Shown one piece after another: positions 52,744-61,874 of a DNA stretch of 64,000 nucleotides. Both the position numbers and the translations under genes were made by a program. This DNA is from S010-25 sp964441285 (lineage in GTDB: Bacteria; Pseudomonadota; Gammaproteobacteria; SZUA-229). The notes below the pieces were generated by a model that worked only from the letters and a program-made list of their open reading frames with translations, did no database searches and was not told the DNA's origin. The stretch is from NCBI GenBank assembly GCA_964441285.1, contig CAYTUK010000012.1:1-64000 (forward strand), written 5' to 3'. Every line of letters starts with the position of its first letter. The first letter of the stretch is position 1.

Positions 52744-54480
52744 TCAGGGTTTCTTTTTTGCCAATTGCAGTTTTCGGTAACCATCTAATAGTTTTTTGTG
52801 GGTATTAAACCCATCCAGGCTTAATCCTGGACTGTGCAGGCCATAAAAAGTTTCCTTAGCTTCAACAATGTTTATGCTGTTAGTCAGTGTATTGGAACCA
52901 TACATAAGCGTTAAACTGTCAACGTAATCAGTCATTTGTCTATTTCTACCCTGCTTAATTTCAAGCAGGGTCTGGAGGCATTGATATAAATGGGTTGATG
53001 ATTTATTCAGCTGATTAATATGCAGACACCAGTTTACCCATTCGATGGCATCATCCTGTTTAAGCGCCAGAGTTAACATGGCTTTGAGTTCACCAATACG
53101 TAAACTGGCCCAGGTTGTACCAGCATCAGCTGCAATGCCAATGAATTCAGCCACTCGCTGGTAGTCGTTATACCCGCCTTCATTAAGTCGTTGTAAAATG
53201 GATAACCATTGTTCCGGTGAGAGATTTTTTAACGATAGAATGTCTTCGCGAAATAGTGCACCTTCGTTATTGTTATTCCACACCAGATCATCGACAGGGT
53301 ATATATCAGACATCCCGGGTACAATAATGCGGCAGGCATAGACGCTCAGATGGGTGTAATCGGCAATATAAATATCAAATCCCATGTGATGAATTTTGTT
53401 ACATAATAATTCAAATTCATCCTGGGTACTGGCATCGAAGTCCCAGTCATAAAAATTATAGTCCGGTTTGTTTTTAAAGAAGTCAACAGCGATTAAACCA
53501 CTGGAGTCGATAAAGTGTGTTTCAAGATTATGCTGGTCGGCGACTTCGTCTAAATCAAAACTGGGGGGGTGAAAACCGTCGAGCTGATTTAAATCGCGTC
53601 CCTGCAATAACTCAGTAACCGTGCGTTCCAGGGCAACCTCAAAACTTGGGTGCGCACCAAATGAGGCAAACACGGTGGCATTATTCGGATTGATTAGCGT
53701 GACGCACATTACCGGATACCGTCCACCCAGTGATGCATCTGCGACACGAAGGTGATAACCATGTTGCTGCAGTTTATTGATTGCCTGCTGGATTTTGGGG
53801 AAGCGATTAATCACCTCCTCAGGGATTTCAGGTAGACAAATTCCCTCGGCTATAATTTTATTTTTTATGTAGCGTTCAAATATTTCAGATAAGCTTTGTA
53901 CGCGGGCTTCATCGGCAGTATTCCCCGCTGACATACCGTTACTGACGTACAGATTTCCAATAATATTTATCGGGAACCAGATGGTTTTATTGTCGCGTTG
54001 CCGCTGGTAAGGGCAGGCGCAGATACCACGTTCACCTGTACCGGAATTGGTTTCAAACAGGGTGGATGCCTTGAGTTGATGCTCTGGATCATAGTATTGC
54101 CAGAGTTTTGTATTGAGCAAGCCTTCTGGTACGGTATCATCGCCACGCTTAAACCAGCGTTCATCTGGGTAGTGAATGAAGTCACTGTGCGAAAAATTTT
54201 CACCTAGATAGAAATCGGCAAAGAAATAATTGCAGCTTAAGCGTTCAAAATATTCGCCTAACGCACTCGCCAGGCAGGCTTTTTTAGTTGTGCCCTTGCC
54301 ATTGGTAAACATTAAACCGCAATCTTTATCGCGTATATGTACGGAATAAACATTCGGCAGTGGATTTAGCCAGGAGGCCTCTTCAATATCAAAGCCCAGC
54401 CTGACAAGTTGTTGCTGCATGGTTTCAATGGAGGATTCCAGGTCGGCATCCTTCCCTTTTATAAAGGTTTTTGTGTGCAT
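52744..54480 (-). CDS. ycaO: YcaO (RimO accessory factor)
   Basis: A 578-residue protein closely matching E. coli YcaO from the start (TFIKGKDADLE, EEASWLNPLPNVYSVHIRDK, TNGKGTTKKA). It has the YcaO ATP-binding cyclodehydratase-type domain (residues about 60-390) and a C-terminal TPR-like part. In E. coli YcaO supports RimO in beta-methylthiolation of ribosomal protein S12 Asp88. No peptide precursor or partner cyclodehydratase gene lies nearby, which argues against a peptide-antibiotic role. It is 7 bases after bcp. Confidence 0.93.
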   Translation of the reverse strand: MHTKTFIKGKDADLESSIETMQQQLVRLGFDIEEASWLNPLPNVYSVHIRDKDCGLMFTNGKGTTKKACLASALGEYFERLSCNYFFADFYLGENFSHSDFIHYPDERWFKRGDDTVPEGLLNTKLWQYYDPEHQLKASTLFETNSGTGERGICACPYQRQRDNKTIWFPINIIGNLYVSNGMSAGNTADEARVQSLSEIFERYIKNKIIAEGICLPEIPEEVINRFPKIQQAINKLQQHGYHLRVADASLGGRYPVMCVTLINPNNATVFASFGAHPSFEVALERTVTELLQGRDLNQLDGFHPPSFDLDEVADQHNLETHFIDSSGLIAVDFFKNKPDYNFYDWDFDASTQDEFELLCNKIHHMGFDIYIADYTHLSVYACRIIVPGMSDIYPVDDLVWNNNNEGALFREDILSLKNLSPEQWLSILQRLNEGGYNDYQRVAEFIGIAADAGTTWASLRIGELKAMLTLALKQDDAIEWVNWCLHINQLNKSSTHLYQCLQTLLEIKQGRNRQMTDYVDSLTLMYGSNTLTNSINIVEAKETFYGLHSPGLSLDGFNTHKKLLDGYRKLQLAKKKP

Positions 54481-54487
54481 TCTGTGT

Positions 54488-54967
54488 TTAGTTCAGGTTT
54501 AAGGCTTTGACAGCAGTCAGCACTTCATCAACATGGTTTTTTACTTTTACCTTACGCCATTCCTGACGTAGCACACCTTCTGTATCAATTAAAAAAGTAC
54601 TGCGTTCTATACCCATATATTCTTTTCCATAAAGGTTTTTTAATTTGAATACATCAAATTGTTGGCAGACTTTTTCATCTGTGTCAGATAACAGATCAAA
54701 ATTAAATTTCTGTTTTCTTTTAAAATTTTCGTGTTTGCTCAGGCTATCAGAGGAAACACCGAGAATAAGTGTGTTAAGACGATCGAACTGTATTTTTGCA
54801 TCACGAAAATCTTGTCCTTCAGTGGTGCAGCCAGGAGTGTTGTCGCGTGGGTAGAAATAGAGTACAACATTTTGACCGCTTAACCCATCAAGACAGATAA
54901 TTTTATTACCCGTTGCAGGCAAACAAAAATTTTTAATTTTTTTACCAATAGTAACCATGTTTTTCAC
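54488..54967 (-). CDS. bcp: Thiol peroxidase, BCP/PrxQ family
   Basis: A 159-residue peroxiredoxin reducing hydroperoxides. The peroxidatic cysteine is C47 in PRDNTPGCTTEG. The resolving cysteine found five residues later in E. coli is not there (Q52 instead). The other cysteines are C15, C25 and C101, so it may be a 1-Cys enzyme or use a different partner. Family features such as LLSDTDEKVCQQFDV and the catalytic arginine (ERSTFLID) are present. It lies between gcvR and ycaO. Confidence 0.93.
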   Translation of the reverse strand: MKNMVTIGKKIKNFCLPATGNKIICLDGLSGQNVVLYFYPRDNTPGCTTEGQDFRDAKIQFDRLNTLILGVSSDSLSKHENFKRKQKFNFDLLSDTDEKVCQQFDVFKLKNLYGKEYMGIERSTFLIDTEGVLRQEWRKVKVKNHVDEVLTAVKALNLN

Positions 54968-54984
54968 CTTATCCGGTTGAATGT

Positions 54985-55509
54985 CTAAAGACTTTTTAGT
55001 TCTGCATCAAGATTTAATTCATCACAAAATAAAGTGAATTCCTCTCTAAGCTGTGCAATGGATGTCTCTGCAGGAATCCTGGTTGTCATATGCAGGGCAA
55101 ACATTGGTGTACCCGTGTGTGGCGCAGCGTAGCGTTCGGTTTCCAGATTGACAATATTAATGTGTTTATTGGAAAAAAAACTGGCAAGATTTTGCACGAT
55201 GCCGGGATGATCAATGGCGCTAACTTCGACCTGATAAGGGATGACATCAGTTGTTGTTGCCTCAGGCTGAGTCGGTTTCACCAGTATTTGCATTTGCAGT
55301 GTTTTTTCAAGTTGTGATTTCTGGCAGATAAATTGTTCTATATTTTTGCTTTCCCCGCTGACAAGTAGCAAGATTGCGAAGTCACCGCCCAGAACAGTCA
55401 TCCGGCTGTCTTCTATATTGAGTTGGTGGATGTAAACAGCGTCGCTGAGTTCATCAACGATACCAGGCCGGTCAGTGCCCAGGGTGGAAATAACGAGTTG
55501 AGTTGGCAT
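54985..55509 (-). CDS. gcvR: Glycine cleavage system repressor GcvR-like protein
   Basis: 174 residues with two ACT domains: residues 1-80 (VISTLGTDRPGIVDELSDAV) and 88-170 (VSAIDHPGIVQNLASFF). In E. coli GcvR binds glycine and the activator GcvA to control gcvTHP. The order gcvR-bcp divergent from dapA-bamC is as in E. coli, which supports the name. Confidence 0.88.
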   Translation of the reverse strand: MPTQLVISTLGTDRPGIVDELSDAVYIHQLNIEDSRMTVLGGDFAILLLVSGESKNIEQFICQKSQLEKTLQMQILVKPTQPEATTTDVIPYQVEVSAIDHPGIVQNLASFFSNKHINIVNLETERYAAPHTGTPMFALHMTTRIPAETSIAQLREEFTLFCDELNLDAELKSL

Positions 55510-55719
55510 AATTGGATGCGGAGCAAATTTATTTAGTCAGAAAACCTACAGTCTAAACAAATTCAGTCAGAACAAAAACTATTAAATGGTATTTTGTTGT
55601 TTAAGGGGTGCTGATTAACTCTGTATGCAGTAGATTGTAAGCTGGAGGCTAATATGTAAGATACGATTTTATGGGTTAACCAGCGATTTTTTAGTGGGTT
55701 CTCAGGTTAAATGGAGGCA

Positions 55720-56115
55720 TTACTGCTGGTGGCTGAGTTCGGATAATTCACGGGTTAGTAAATCAGGATTATTGGTATTTAATTCCAGTAACCGGCGTAA
55801 ATGTTGCAGGCTGCTTATATCAATCTGTAACCAGCGTAAGCCCCAGGTATGGTTATCCTGGTGGATGATTCTCACTCTGGCGTGAATGGACACTGTTTCG
55901 CCAAGAAACAACGCTATGGCACAGGGATGCTGTGAATTAATACCGAGATTATCCGGCGGCTCAACCAGCATACCGCACAGGGAAATGTCTAATAGGTTGC
56001 AGCTCCACTCTTCACTGCCGCTTTGCATCAAGATTTCGGCATAAAAAGGAACCCGGCTATAATTGCGCCGCTCTGTTTGTATGATGGAATTCAATTTAAT
56101 ATCCGTATATTTCAT
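55720..56115 (-). CDS. PilZ domain protein
   Basis: A 131-residue protein from the ATG at 56115 (MKYTDIKLNSI); an ATG at 56127 adds four residues. The c-di-GMP-binding motif RxxxR is present as RRNYSRVP near residues 16-23, with the second motif DISLCGMLVE near residue 45, matching D/NxSxxG. It is probably a small c-di-GMP sensor. Its location divergent from dapA gives no target; flagellar stator genes are elsewhere in the window. Confidence 0.85.
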   Translation of the reverse strand: MKYTDIKLNSIIQTERRNYSRVPFYAEILMQSGSEEWSCNLLDISLCGMLVEPPDNLGINSQHPCAIALFLGETVSIHARVRIIHQDNHTWGLRWLQIDISSLQHLRRLLELNTNNPDLLTRELSELSHQQ

Positions 56116-56316
56116 TTTATGGTACATAAGTATAGGATAGCTCTATCGATAAGCAATCTTTTTGCAACCAATCCTTTTGCAGTGTACTTAAATATTTTGG
56201 CTTGGTGCTGTAGTCGGAGTGGTTTCTGGCTTAAATTCATTGAATTTATTGTGCATTTCATTGAAAAAATGTCGAAATATTGCTTAACTGTGCGTCTTAA
56301 ATTTTCGGGGTACTTC

Positions 56317-57219
56317 ATGTTCAAAGGTAGTATGGTTGCATTGGTTACGCCTATGCAGATTGATGGTAGCGTTGATTTTGAAAGTTTGGCGAATCTGGTC
56401 GAATTTCATATAGAAAATAATACTTCAGCAATTGTCTCTATGGGTACGACAGGTGAGTCGGCAACGCTAAATATGGATGAACATTGCGAAGTGATGCGAC
56501 GTACCGTTGAAATGTCTGCAGGTCGAATTCCGATTATTGGTGGCACAGGTGCTAATTCTACCTCTGAAGCCATTGAACTAACCCGTTGTGCACAACAGGG
56601 CGGGGTCGATGCCTGTTTATTGGTTGCGCCTTATTACAATAAACCGACTCAACAAGGGCTTTATCTGCACCATAAAAAAATTGCTGAAACGGTCGATATT
56701 CCCCAGATTCTCTATAATGTGCCTGGCCGCACTGCCTGCGATATGCTGACCGATACAGTAGTGCGCTTGGCCGAGGTACCTAATATTATTGGGCTAAAAG
56801 ATGCCACTGGTGATTTGAACCGACTCCAGGAAATGCAATCCAGACTAGGTGATGCAGTATTTCATCTATATAGTGGGGATGATGCAACCGGCACGGAATT
56901 TATGTTACATGGTGGTCATGGTGTTATTTCCGTTTCTACCAATATTGCCCCAAAAGCGATGGCAGCGATGTGTAAAGCGGCGATAGCAGGTAACCGAAAA
57001 CTGGCTGAGCGATTAAATCAACCACTAACCGGGTTGCACCACGAATTATTTCTTGAATCCAATCCCATCCCCGCTAAATGGGCCATGCATAAAATGGGTT
57101 TGATACCCGCAGGAATACGCTTACCTATGACAGCATTATCGAAACAATTTCATGCGCCGTTACTGGCGGCGATGCAACAGGCAGGGATACTGCAAGTAAC
57201 AGAAGGTATATTAGCGTGA
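56317..57219 (+). CDS. dapA: 4-hydroxy-tetrahydrodipicolinate synthase
   Basis: DapA condenses pyruvate and aspartate semialdehyde in the lysine/diaminopimelate pathway. The chosen ATG gives 300 residues beginning MFKGSMVALVTPM, the family start, with a GGGG site upstream; the frame is open for 98 more codons without support. Catalytic K161 (IIGLKDATGD), Y133, T44 and T45 (GTTGES) are all present. The stop overlaps the bamC start. Confidence 0.97.
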   Translation: MFKGSMVALVTPMQIDGSVDFESLANLVEFHIENNTSAIVSMGTTGESATLNMDEHCEVMRRTVEMSAGRIPIIGGTGANSTSEAIELTRCAQQGGVDACLLVAPYYNKPTQQGLYLHHKKIAETVDIPQILYNVPGRTACDMLTDTVVRLAEVPNIIGLKDATGDLNRLQEMQSRLGDAVFHLYSGDDATGTEFMLHGGHGVISVSTNIAPKAMAAMCKAAIAGNRKLAERLNQPLTGLHHELFLESNPIPAKWAMHKMGLIPAGIRLPMTALSKQFHAPLLAAMQQAGILQVTEGILA

Positions 57220-58427
57220 TGCGAAATAATGTAATTTCAAGTAAGGCATTTTGCTTTTATCGGTTACGTCTCGCGAGCTTATTCGCGTTGTTATTACTGG
57301 TCACTGGTTGCAGTTTGTTTGGGAATAAACGTCCCGCATATCAGTCTGCCGAGTATTATAAAAATCTGGAGGTGCCGCCGAATTTGACTCGCCCGGCCAG
57401 GACGGATGAGCTAAAAGTACCAGTGCCAACGAAGCAGGCATTGCAACATTTTAAAAATAGTAATGAACTTGCCGCCAATAATCAGCCTGCTGTGAGTAAA
57501 AATAAATCAGGTGTTACCTCTGATATTGTTATTTTGCCAGAGTTTAAAGGTGTTCGAGTGGTTAACTCTGCCGGTTCAAGTTGGTTAGAAGTGAATGCCA
57601 ACGTTGAAAAGGTTTGGCCAGAACTGGTTAAATTCTGGCAACATGAAGGCATTGGTATTGCCCGGAAACGTCCCTTATTAGGTTTTATTGAAACTAAATG
57701 GGTCGTACGTTCGAGTGCAGGTGAAAGCTATATCCAGTCTCTATTTCAGGATTATGGGCCGGACCAGAAGGATAAATTTCGTTTACGTGTTGAGCGCTTT
57801 GATAACGGCAATAAAACCCGAATCTTTATCACGCATAGTGGTATCGAACGGGTTATGAAAGGCGATGGTAGTGATGGTTTTATCTGGGTTTTTCTGCCGG
57901 CGAATGTTGAACAGGAACGTGAAATCATTGACAGGCTTGCCCTGTATGTGGGGTTAACACCGAAACAGCGGTTACAATTGGTGAAAGACTATCATCCCTA
58001 CGCCTCACTGGTGACACTGGACCCGAATAACAGCATTGCTTTAACCATGAAAGGCAACCTGGCTTTTGTGCAGCATCGCGCATTACGCGCGCTTGATCGC
58101 CTGCTGTTTGATAATATCAAAGAAGAAGGTGCGAATGTTATCCATTTTACCGTTAACAAACTTTCAAACCAGACGTTGAATATAAAAGAGGATAAATTAT
58201 CCAAAACTAGCTGGATTATGCAGCTATTTAGCAGTGATAAAAAAAGTGGTGTGGCCGATAAGAATCACCAGTTTAAATTATTGCTTACCGCGCAAAAAGA
58301 AAAAGGTGATGTGCGCATTGAAGTACTCGGTGCCAATGGTAATACGCAGAAAGACGAAGATGGTGATGTAAGCGGTAGTGCGCTTGCCGAGCAAATAAGA
58401 GACCTTTTGGCGAAGAAACTGGAGTAA
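57216..58427 (+). CDS. bamC: Outer-membrane assembly lipoprotein BamC
   Basis: BamC is a lipoprotein of the barrel assembly complex. The 403-residue protein has a signal sequence ending in the lipobox LLVTGCS (Cys near residue 32), an unstructured segment that binds BamD (AYQSAEYYKNLEVPPNLTRP), and two helix-grip domains. It is co-transcribed with dapA, as in E. coli. Confidence 0.92.
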   Translation: MMRNNVISSKAFCFYRLRLASLFALLLLVTGCSLFGNKRPAYQSAEYYKNLEVPPNLTRPARTDELKVPVPTKQALQHFKNSNELAANNQPAVSKNKSGVTSDIVILPEFKGVRVVNSAGSSWLEVNANVEKVWPELVKFWQHEGIGIARKRPLLGFIETKWVVRSSAGESYIQSLFQDYGPDQKDKFRLRVERFDNGNKTRIFITHSGIERVMKGDGSDGFIWVFLPANVEQEREIIDRLALYVGLTPKQRLQLVKDYHPYASLVTLDPNNSIALTMKGNLAFVQHRALRALDRLLFDNIKEEGANVIHFTVNKLSNQTLNIKEDKLSKTSWIMQLFSSDKKSGVADKNHQFKLLLTAQKEKGDVRIEVLGANGNTQKDEDGDVSGSALAEQIRDLLAKKLE

Positions 58428-58497
58428 TTTTAACTGTCAACACGAGTAACAGCCACGCACTTTAGCGCAATGCTTTGACCTGTTACGCAGGTATTTA

Positions 58498-58629
58498 TTA
58501 CTGAAACAGATAAAAAGGATACTTATTGTTCAAGACACGCCGTCAATACATCCATGTAAGCTCGACACTCGCATCCTGCGGCTGACGGTCTTGAACAATA
58601 AGTATCCTTTTTATCTATCCGGTTAGTAA
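58498..58629 (+). repeat. Palindromic repeat, copy C
   Basis: 132 bases, ends TTACTGA and TTAGTAA. The arms 58509-58536 and 58588-58615 pair perfectly over 28 bases. An inner CCGTCA/TGACGG stem follows, and the head has the conserved CCATGTAAGCTCGACAC core. It lies between the convergent bamC and folE2 genes and stops 2 bases before the folE2 stop codon. Confidence 0.93.
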
Positions 58630-58631
58630 GT

Positions 58632-59528
58632 TCACGCAATAATTTTTTCAATCAAGGCATAGGCTGAATGATTGTGTATCGACTCAAAATTTTCGGATTC
58701 AACAATATATGACAGGATGCGTTTATCATTATTTAGCTGGTGCGCAATATCACGTACCATATCTTCAACAAATTTAGGGTTGTCGTAAGCGCGCTCAGTC
58801 ACAATTTTTTCATCCGGGCGTTTGAGCAAGCCGTAGAGCTCACATGATGCCTGCTTCTCGACTAGATCAATAATTTCTTCTACCCAAATAAAGTCTTCCG
58901 TTTCAATATTAACGGTTACATGAGAACGCTGGTTATGTGCACCACGTTCGGCTATTTTTTTGGAGCAGGGGCAAAGGCTGGTCACAGGGACAACGACTTT
59001 AACATGAATGGTATTTTTATCGGCTTTGCGTTCACCAATGAAAGTAACTTTATAATCAAGCAGGCTTTTTACGCCGGAAGCAGGCGCTGTTTTGTTGACA
59101 AAGAAATGGAAGCTCATTTCGATATGACCACATTCGGCATTTAGCCGACTGGTCATTTCTACTAACATAGCTTTAAATGAGTCAACAGTAATCTCCCACT
59201 CATGACTGTTGAGAATTTCTACAAAACGTGACATGTGGGTGCCTTTAAAATTATGCGGTAAATCCACGTACATATTAAAGTTGGCGATCGTGTGCTGAAT
59301 TTTGCCGGTGCGGTCCTTTACCTGAACAGGATGGAGAATATCCTTGATGCCAACTTTATTGATGGCAATGGCACGCATATCCTGAGTATTTTGTACATCA
59401 GGCAGGCTGGAGGGCGTTTTGGTTTCCTGTTCAGGATGTTTGGCTTCAATGGTTTTAGATTCGATGGTTTTAGACTCAGTGATGTTAGATTCGGTAATTT
59501 TAGATTCAAGGGTTTCAGACATATTCAT
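58632..59528 (-). CDS. folE2: GTP cyclohydrolase FolE2 (type IB)
   Basis: FolE2 converts GTP to dihydroneopterin triphosphate, replacing FolE1 and not requiring zinc. The catalytic cysteine motif SLCPCSKKIAERGAHNQR is near residue 190. The core starts near residue 50 (DMRAIAINKVGIKDILHPV). The preceding N-terminus is a low-complexity extension of about 45 residues with five-residue repeats (ESKIT, ESNIT, ESKTI). It overlaps queD by 14 bases, so its product likely feeds queuosine synthesis as well as folate. Confidence 0.95.
   Translation of the reverse strand: MNMSETLESKITESNITESKTIESKTIEAKHPEQETKTPSSLPDVQNTQDMRAIAINKVGIKDILHPVQVKDRTGKIQHTIANFNMYVDLPHNFKGTHMSRFVEILNSHEWEITVDSFKAMLVEMTSRLNAECGHIEMSFHFFVNKTAPASGVKSLLDYKVTFIGERKADKNTIHVKVVVPVTSLCPCSKKIAERGAHNQRSHVTVNIETEDFIWVEEIIDLVEKQASCELYGLLKRPDEKIVTERAYDNPKFVEDMVRDIAHQLNNDKRILSYIVESENFESIHNHSAYALIEKIIA
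59439..59507 (-). repeat. 15-bp tandem repeats in the folE2 5' end
   Basis: Residues 8-30 of FolE2 are encoded by four to five 15-base units giving E-S-K-I-T type pentapeptides. Units differ by one or two bases. Repeat length is a multiple of three, so the frame is kept on expansion. Confidence 0.85.
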
Positions 59529-59904
59529 TCTCTTCGCTATAGCGAACGCAGGCGCGCTCAGTTTCCCATAAGGTCACAGCGGTCACTTTGATTTGATCGT
59601 TGTTTATACGTGCTGAAATTTCGTGATACATATAAGCCGCAATATTTTCAGCAGTTGGGTTTGTTTCTTTAAACGGGACCAGATCGTTGAGGTAATAATG
59701 ATCCATCTGGTCACCGACTTCCTTGGCGGCTTTTTTTAACACTTTAAAATCGACGGCCATGCCGATAGCGTTTAGCTGTGTCGCAACAGCTTCTGTTTCT
59801 ACCTTCCAGTTATGGCCGTGGAGTCGACTGCATGCGCCAGGGTAATCGCGTAAAGTGTGGGCGGCTGCGAATTCAGTGACTACTGTTAGCTGGTAGCGTG
59901 TCAT
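59515..59904 (-). CDS. queD: 6-carboxy-5,6,7,8-tetrahydropterin synthase
   Basis: QueD converts dihydroneopterin triphosphate to CPH4 in queuosine synthesis. The 129-residue protein has the zinc histidines (AAAHTLRD, and the HGH of RLHGHNWKVE) and the catalytic cysteine in C-x3-HGH (CSRLHGH, C26-C27 region), the form of the QueD/PTPS-I group rather than the folate-rescuing type. It precedes and overlaps folE2. Confidence 0.92.
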   Translation of the reverse strand: MTRYQLTVVTEFAAAHTLRDYPGACSRLHGHNWKVETEAVATQLNAIGMAVDFKVLKKAAKEVGDQMDHYYLNDLVPFKETNPTAENIAAYMYHEISARINNDQIKVTAVTLWETERACVRYSEENEYV

Positions 59905-59952
59905 TATACAAATAATACCTGACTAAAATACTAGGATTTTATCGGAATGGCG

Positions 59953-61833
59953 TTAGTTTTGCAATTCTCGGCAATGTGATTCAATGTGCTCTAAAATACT
60001 ATCGGTATCCAGTTTCCATTCGGCCCGTACTTCGGCAGGGCTACCGTGGGGTGGGAATCGGTCTGGATAGCCTAGTTGTAATATGGCTGTTGTCTGACCA
60101 AGTTGATGCAGGCATTCACTAACCGCACTGCCGGCACCACCGGCAATGGCGTTGTCTTCCAGTGTGACCAGCAAATCATATTTTTGCGCGGCCTGTAACA
60201 GGGTTTGCTGGTCGACAGGTTTGACAAAACGCATGTTATAGACACTTGCATCTAGCTTTTCGGCTACTTCCAGTGCCATTTTTAACAGTGGGCCAAAGAC
60301 CAGTATGGCTATTTTTTTACCTTTTCGAGACTGTACAGCACGACCAAATTCAACTACTTTGAGCTCTTTTTCAACGCTTACACCGCTTCCATTACCACGC
60401 GGATATCGAATTGCCGACGGACCATCGTGTAAAAAGCCGGTGGTTAGCATTTGCCGGGTTTCATTTTCATCGGCGGGTGTCATAATCACCATATTTGGAA
60501 TACAACGCAAAAAGCTGATGTCGAATGCGCCGGTGTGGGTTGGACCATCGGCCCCGACAATGCCAGCACGATCAATCGCAAACATGACCGGCAGGTTCTG
60601 TATGGCAACATCATGAATAAGCTGATCGTATGCACGTTGCAGAAAAGTCGAATAGATGGCAACCACTGGCTTAAGCCCTTCACAGGCCATGCCTGCGGCG
60701 AGCGTAACTGCATGTTGCTCGGCAATGCCAACATCAAAATAGCGTTGAGGGAATTTCTTTGAAAATTCGACCAGACCAGAGCCTTCTCGCATTGCCGGAG
60801 TAATACCGATTAAACGGTTATCTGCCGCGGCCATATCACATAACCAGTCGCTGAATATACGGGTGTAACTGGGTGGCGTATTCGCTGTGTCTGTTTTGGT
60901 GGCTTGTCCCTTGCTCAGGTCGAAAGCCGGCACGCTGTGATATTTACCGGGTGCATCTTCTGCTGGAAAATAACCTTTGCCTTTCTGTGTGCGTACATGC
61001 AACAGACGTGGGCCCGGTTTGTGGGCGATGTTTTGTAATACGGGAATCAGAGAATTCAGGTCATGGCCATCAACAGGGCCGAAATAATTAAAACCCAGTT
61101 CCTCAAACAGGGTGCTCGGTGCAACCATGCCTTTAATGTGTTCTTCTGTGCGTTTGGCGAATTCCAGTACCGGCGGCAGATTTCCCAGTACTTTTTTCCC
61201 ATTCTCTTTAACACTGGAAAACAGCTGCCCGGAGAGCAGTTTTGTCAGGTGGTTGGAGAGCGCGCCGACATTGGGAGAAATCGACATATCATTGTCATTT
61301 AAGATAACCAGCAGATTCGCATCGGTATCACCCGCATGGTTTAACGCTTCGAATGCCATACCTGCTGTCATGGCTCCATCACCAATAATGGCAACTGCGT
61401 GGCGGTTTAAACCGTTCAGTTTGGCGGCTATGCTCATTCCCAGTGCGGCGGATATTGAGGTACTGGAATGGCCGGTGCCAAAGGCATCATAGTCACTTTC
61501 GTCGCGTTTTGGAAAACCGGCAAGCCCACCTTTTTGTCGCAGTGTATGCATCCGTTCACGTCGACCAGTAAGAATTTTATGCGGATAGGTTTGGTGACCA
61601 ACATCCCAGATCAGTCGATCTTCGGGCGTATTGAACACATAATGCAGTGCAATGGTTAGCTCAACCGTACCCAGTCCTGCTGACAGGTGCCCACCCGTTG
61701 AAGACACGGCGTTAAGCAGAAATTCACGTAGCTGGCGTGCGAGCAGCGGCAATTGTTCAATGCTGAGTTTTCTAACATCTGCCGGTGACTGAATGCTTTC
61801 GAGTAAGGCCCATTGTCGATTGGTGTATGGCAT
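59953..61833 (-). CDS. dxs: 1-deoxy-D-xylulose-5-phosphate synthase
   Basis: DXS makes DXP from pyruvate and glyceraldehyde 3-phosphate, the entry step of the MEP isoprenoid pathway and of thiamine and pyridoxal synthesis. The 626-residue protein has GHQTYPHKILTGRR, the thiamine diphosphate motif GDGAMTAGMAFEALN, and EQHAVTLAAGMA of the pyrimidine domain. It is downstream of ispA in the classic xseB-ispA-dxs operon. Confidence 0.98.
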   Translation of the reverse strand: MPYTNRQWALLESIQSPADVRKLSIEQLPLLARQLREFLLNAVSSTGGHLSAGLGTVELTIALHYVFNTPEDRLIWDVGHQTYPHKILTGRRERMHTLRQKGGLAGFPKRDESDYDAFGTGHSSTSISAALGMSIAAKLNGLNRHAVAIIGDGAMTAGMAFEALNHAGDTDANLLVILNDNDMSISPNVGALSNHLTKLLSGQLFSSVKENGKKVLGNLPPVLEFAKRTEEHIKGMVAPSTLFEELGFNYFGPVDGHDLNSLIPVLQNIAHKPGPRLLHVRTQKGKGYFPAEDAPGKYHSVPAFDLSKGQATKTDTANTPPSYTRIFSDWLCDMAAADNRLIGITPAMREGSGLVEFSKKFPQRYFDVGIAEQHAVTLAAGMACEGLKPVVAIYSTFLQRAYDQLIHDVAIQNLPVMFAIDRAGIVGADGPTHTGAFDISFLRCIPNMVIMTPADENETRQMLTTGFLHDGPSAIRYPRGNGSGVSVEKELKVVEFGRAVQSRKGKKIAILVFGPLLKMALEVAEKLDASVYNMRFVKPVDQQTLLQAAQKYDLLVTLEDNAIAGGAGSAVSECLHQLGQTTAILQLGYPDRFPPHGSPAEVRAEWKLDTDSILEHIESHCRELQN

Positions 61834-61874
61834 AGTGTGAGTGATTACAGGGAATGTGCGGGTTTTGTATCGAG

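Noticed and set aside
52744..54480. YcaO as part of a thiazole/oxazole peptide cluster
   Set aside because: The protein matches E. coli-type YcaO over its length, and no precursor peptide, dehydrogenase or E1-like partner is nearby.
56023..56316. 98-codon in-frame extension upstream of dapA
   Set aside because: It overlaps the PilZ gene on the other strand and precedes a well-supported DapA start at 56317.
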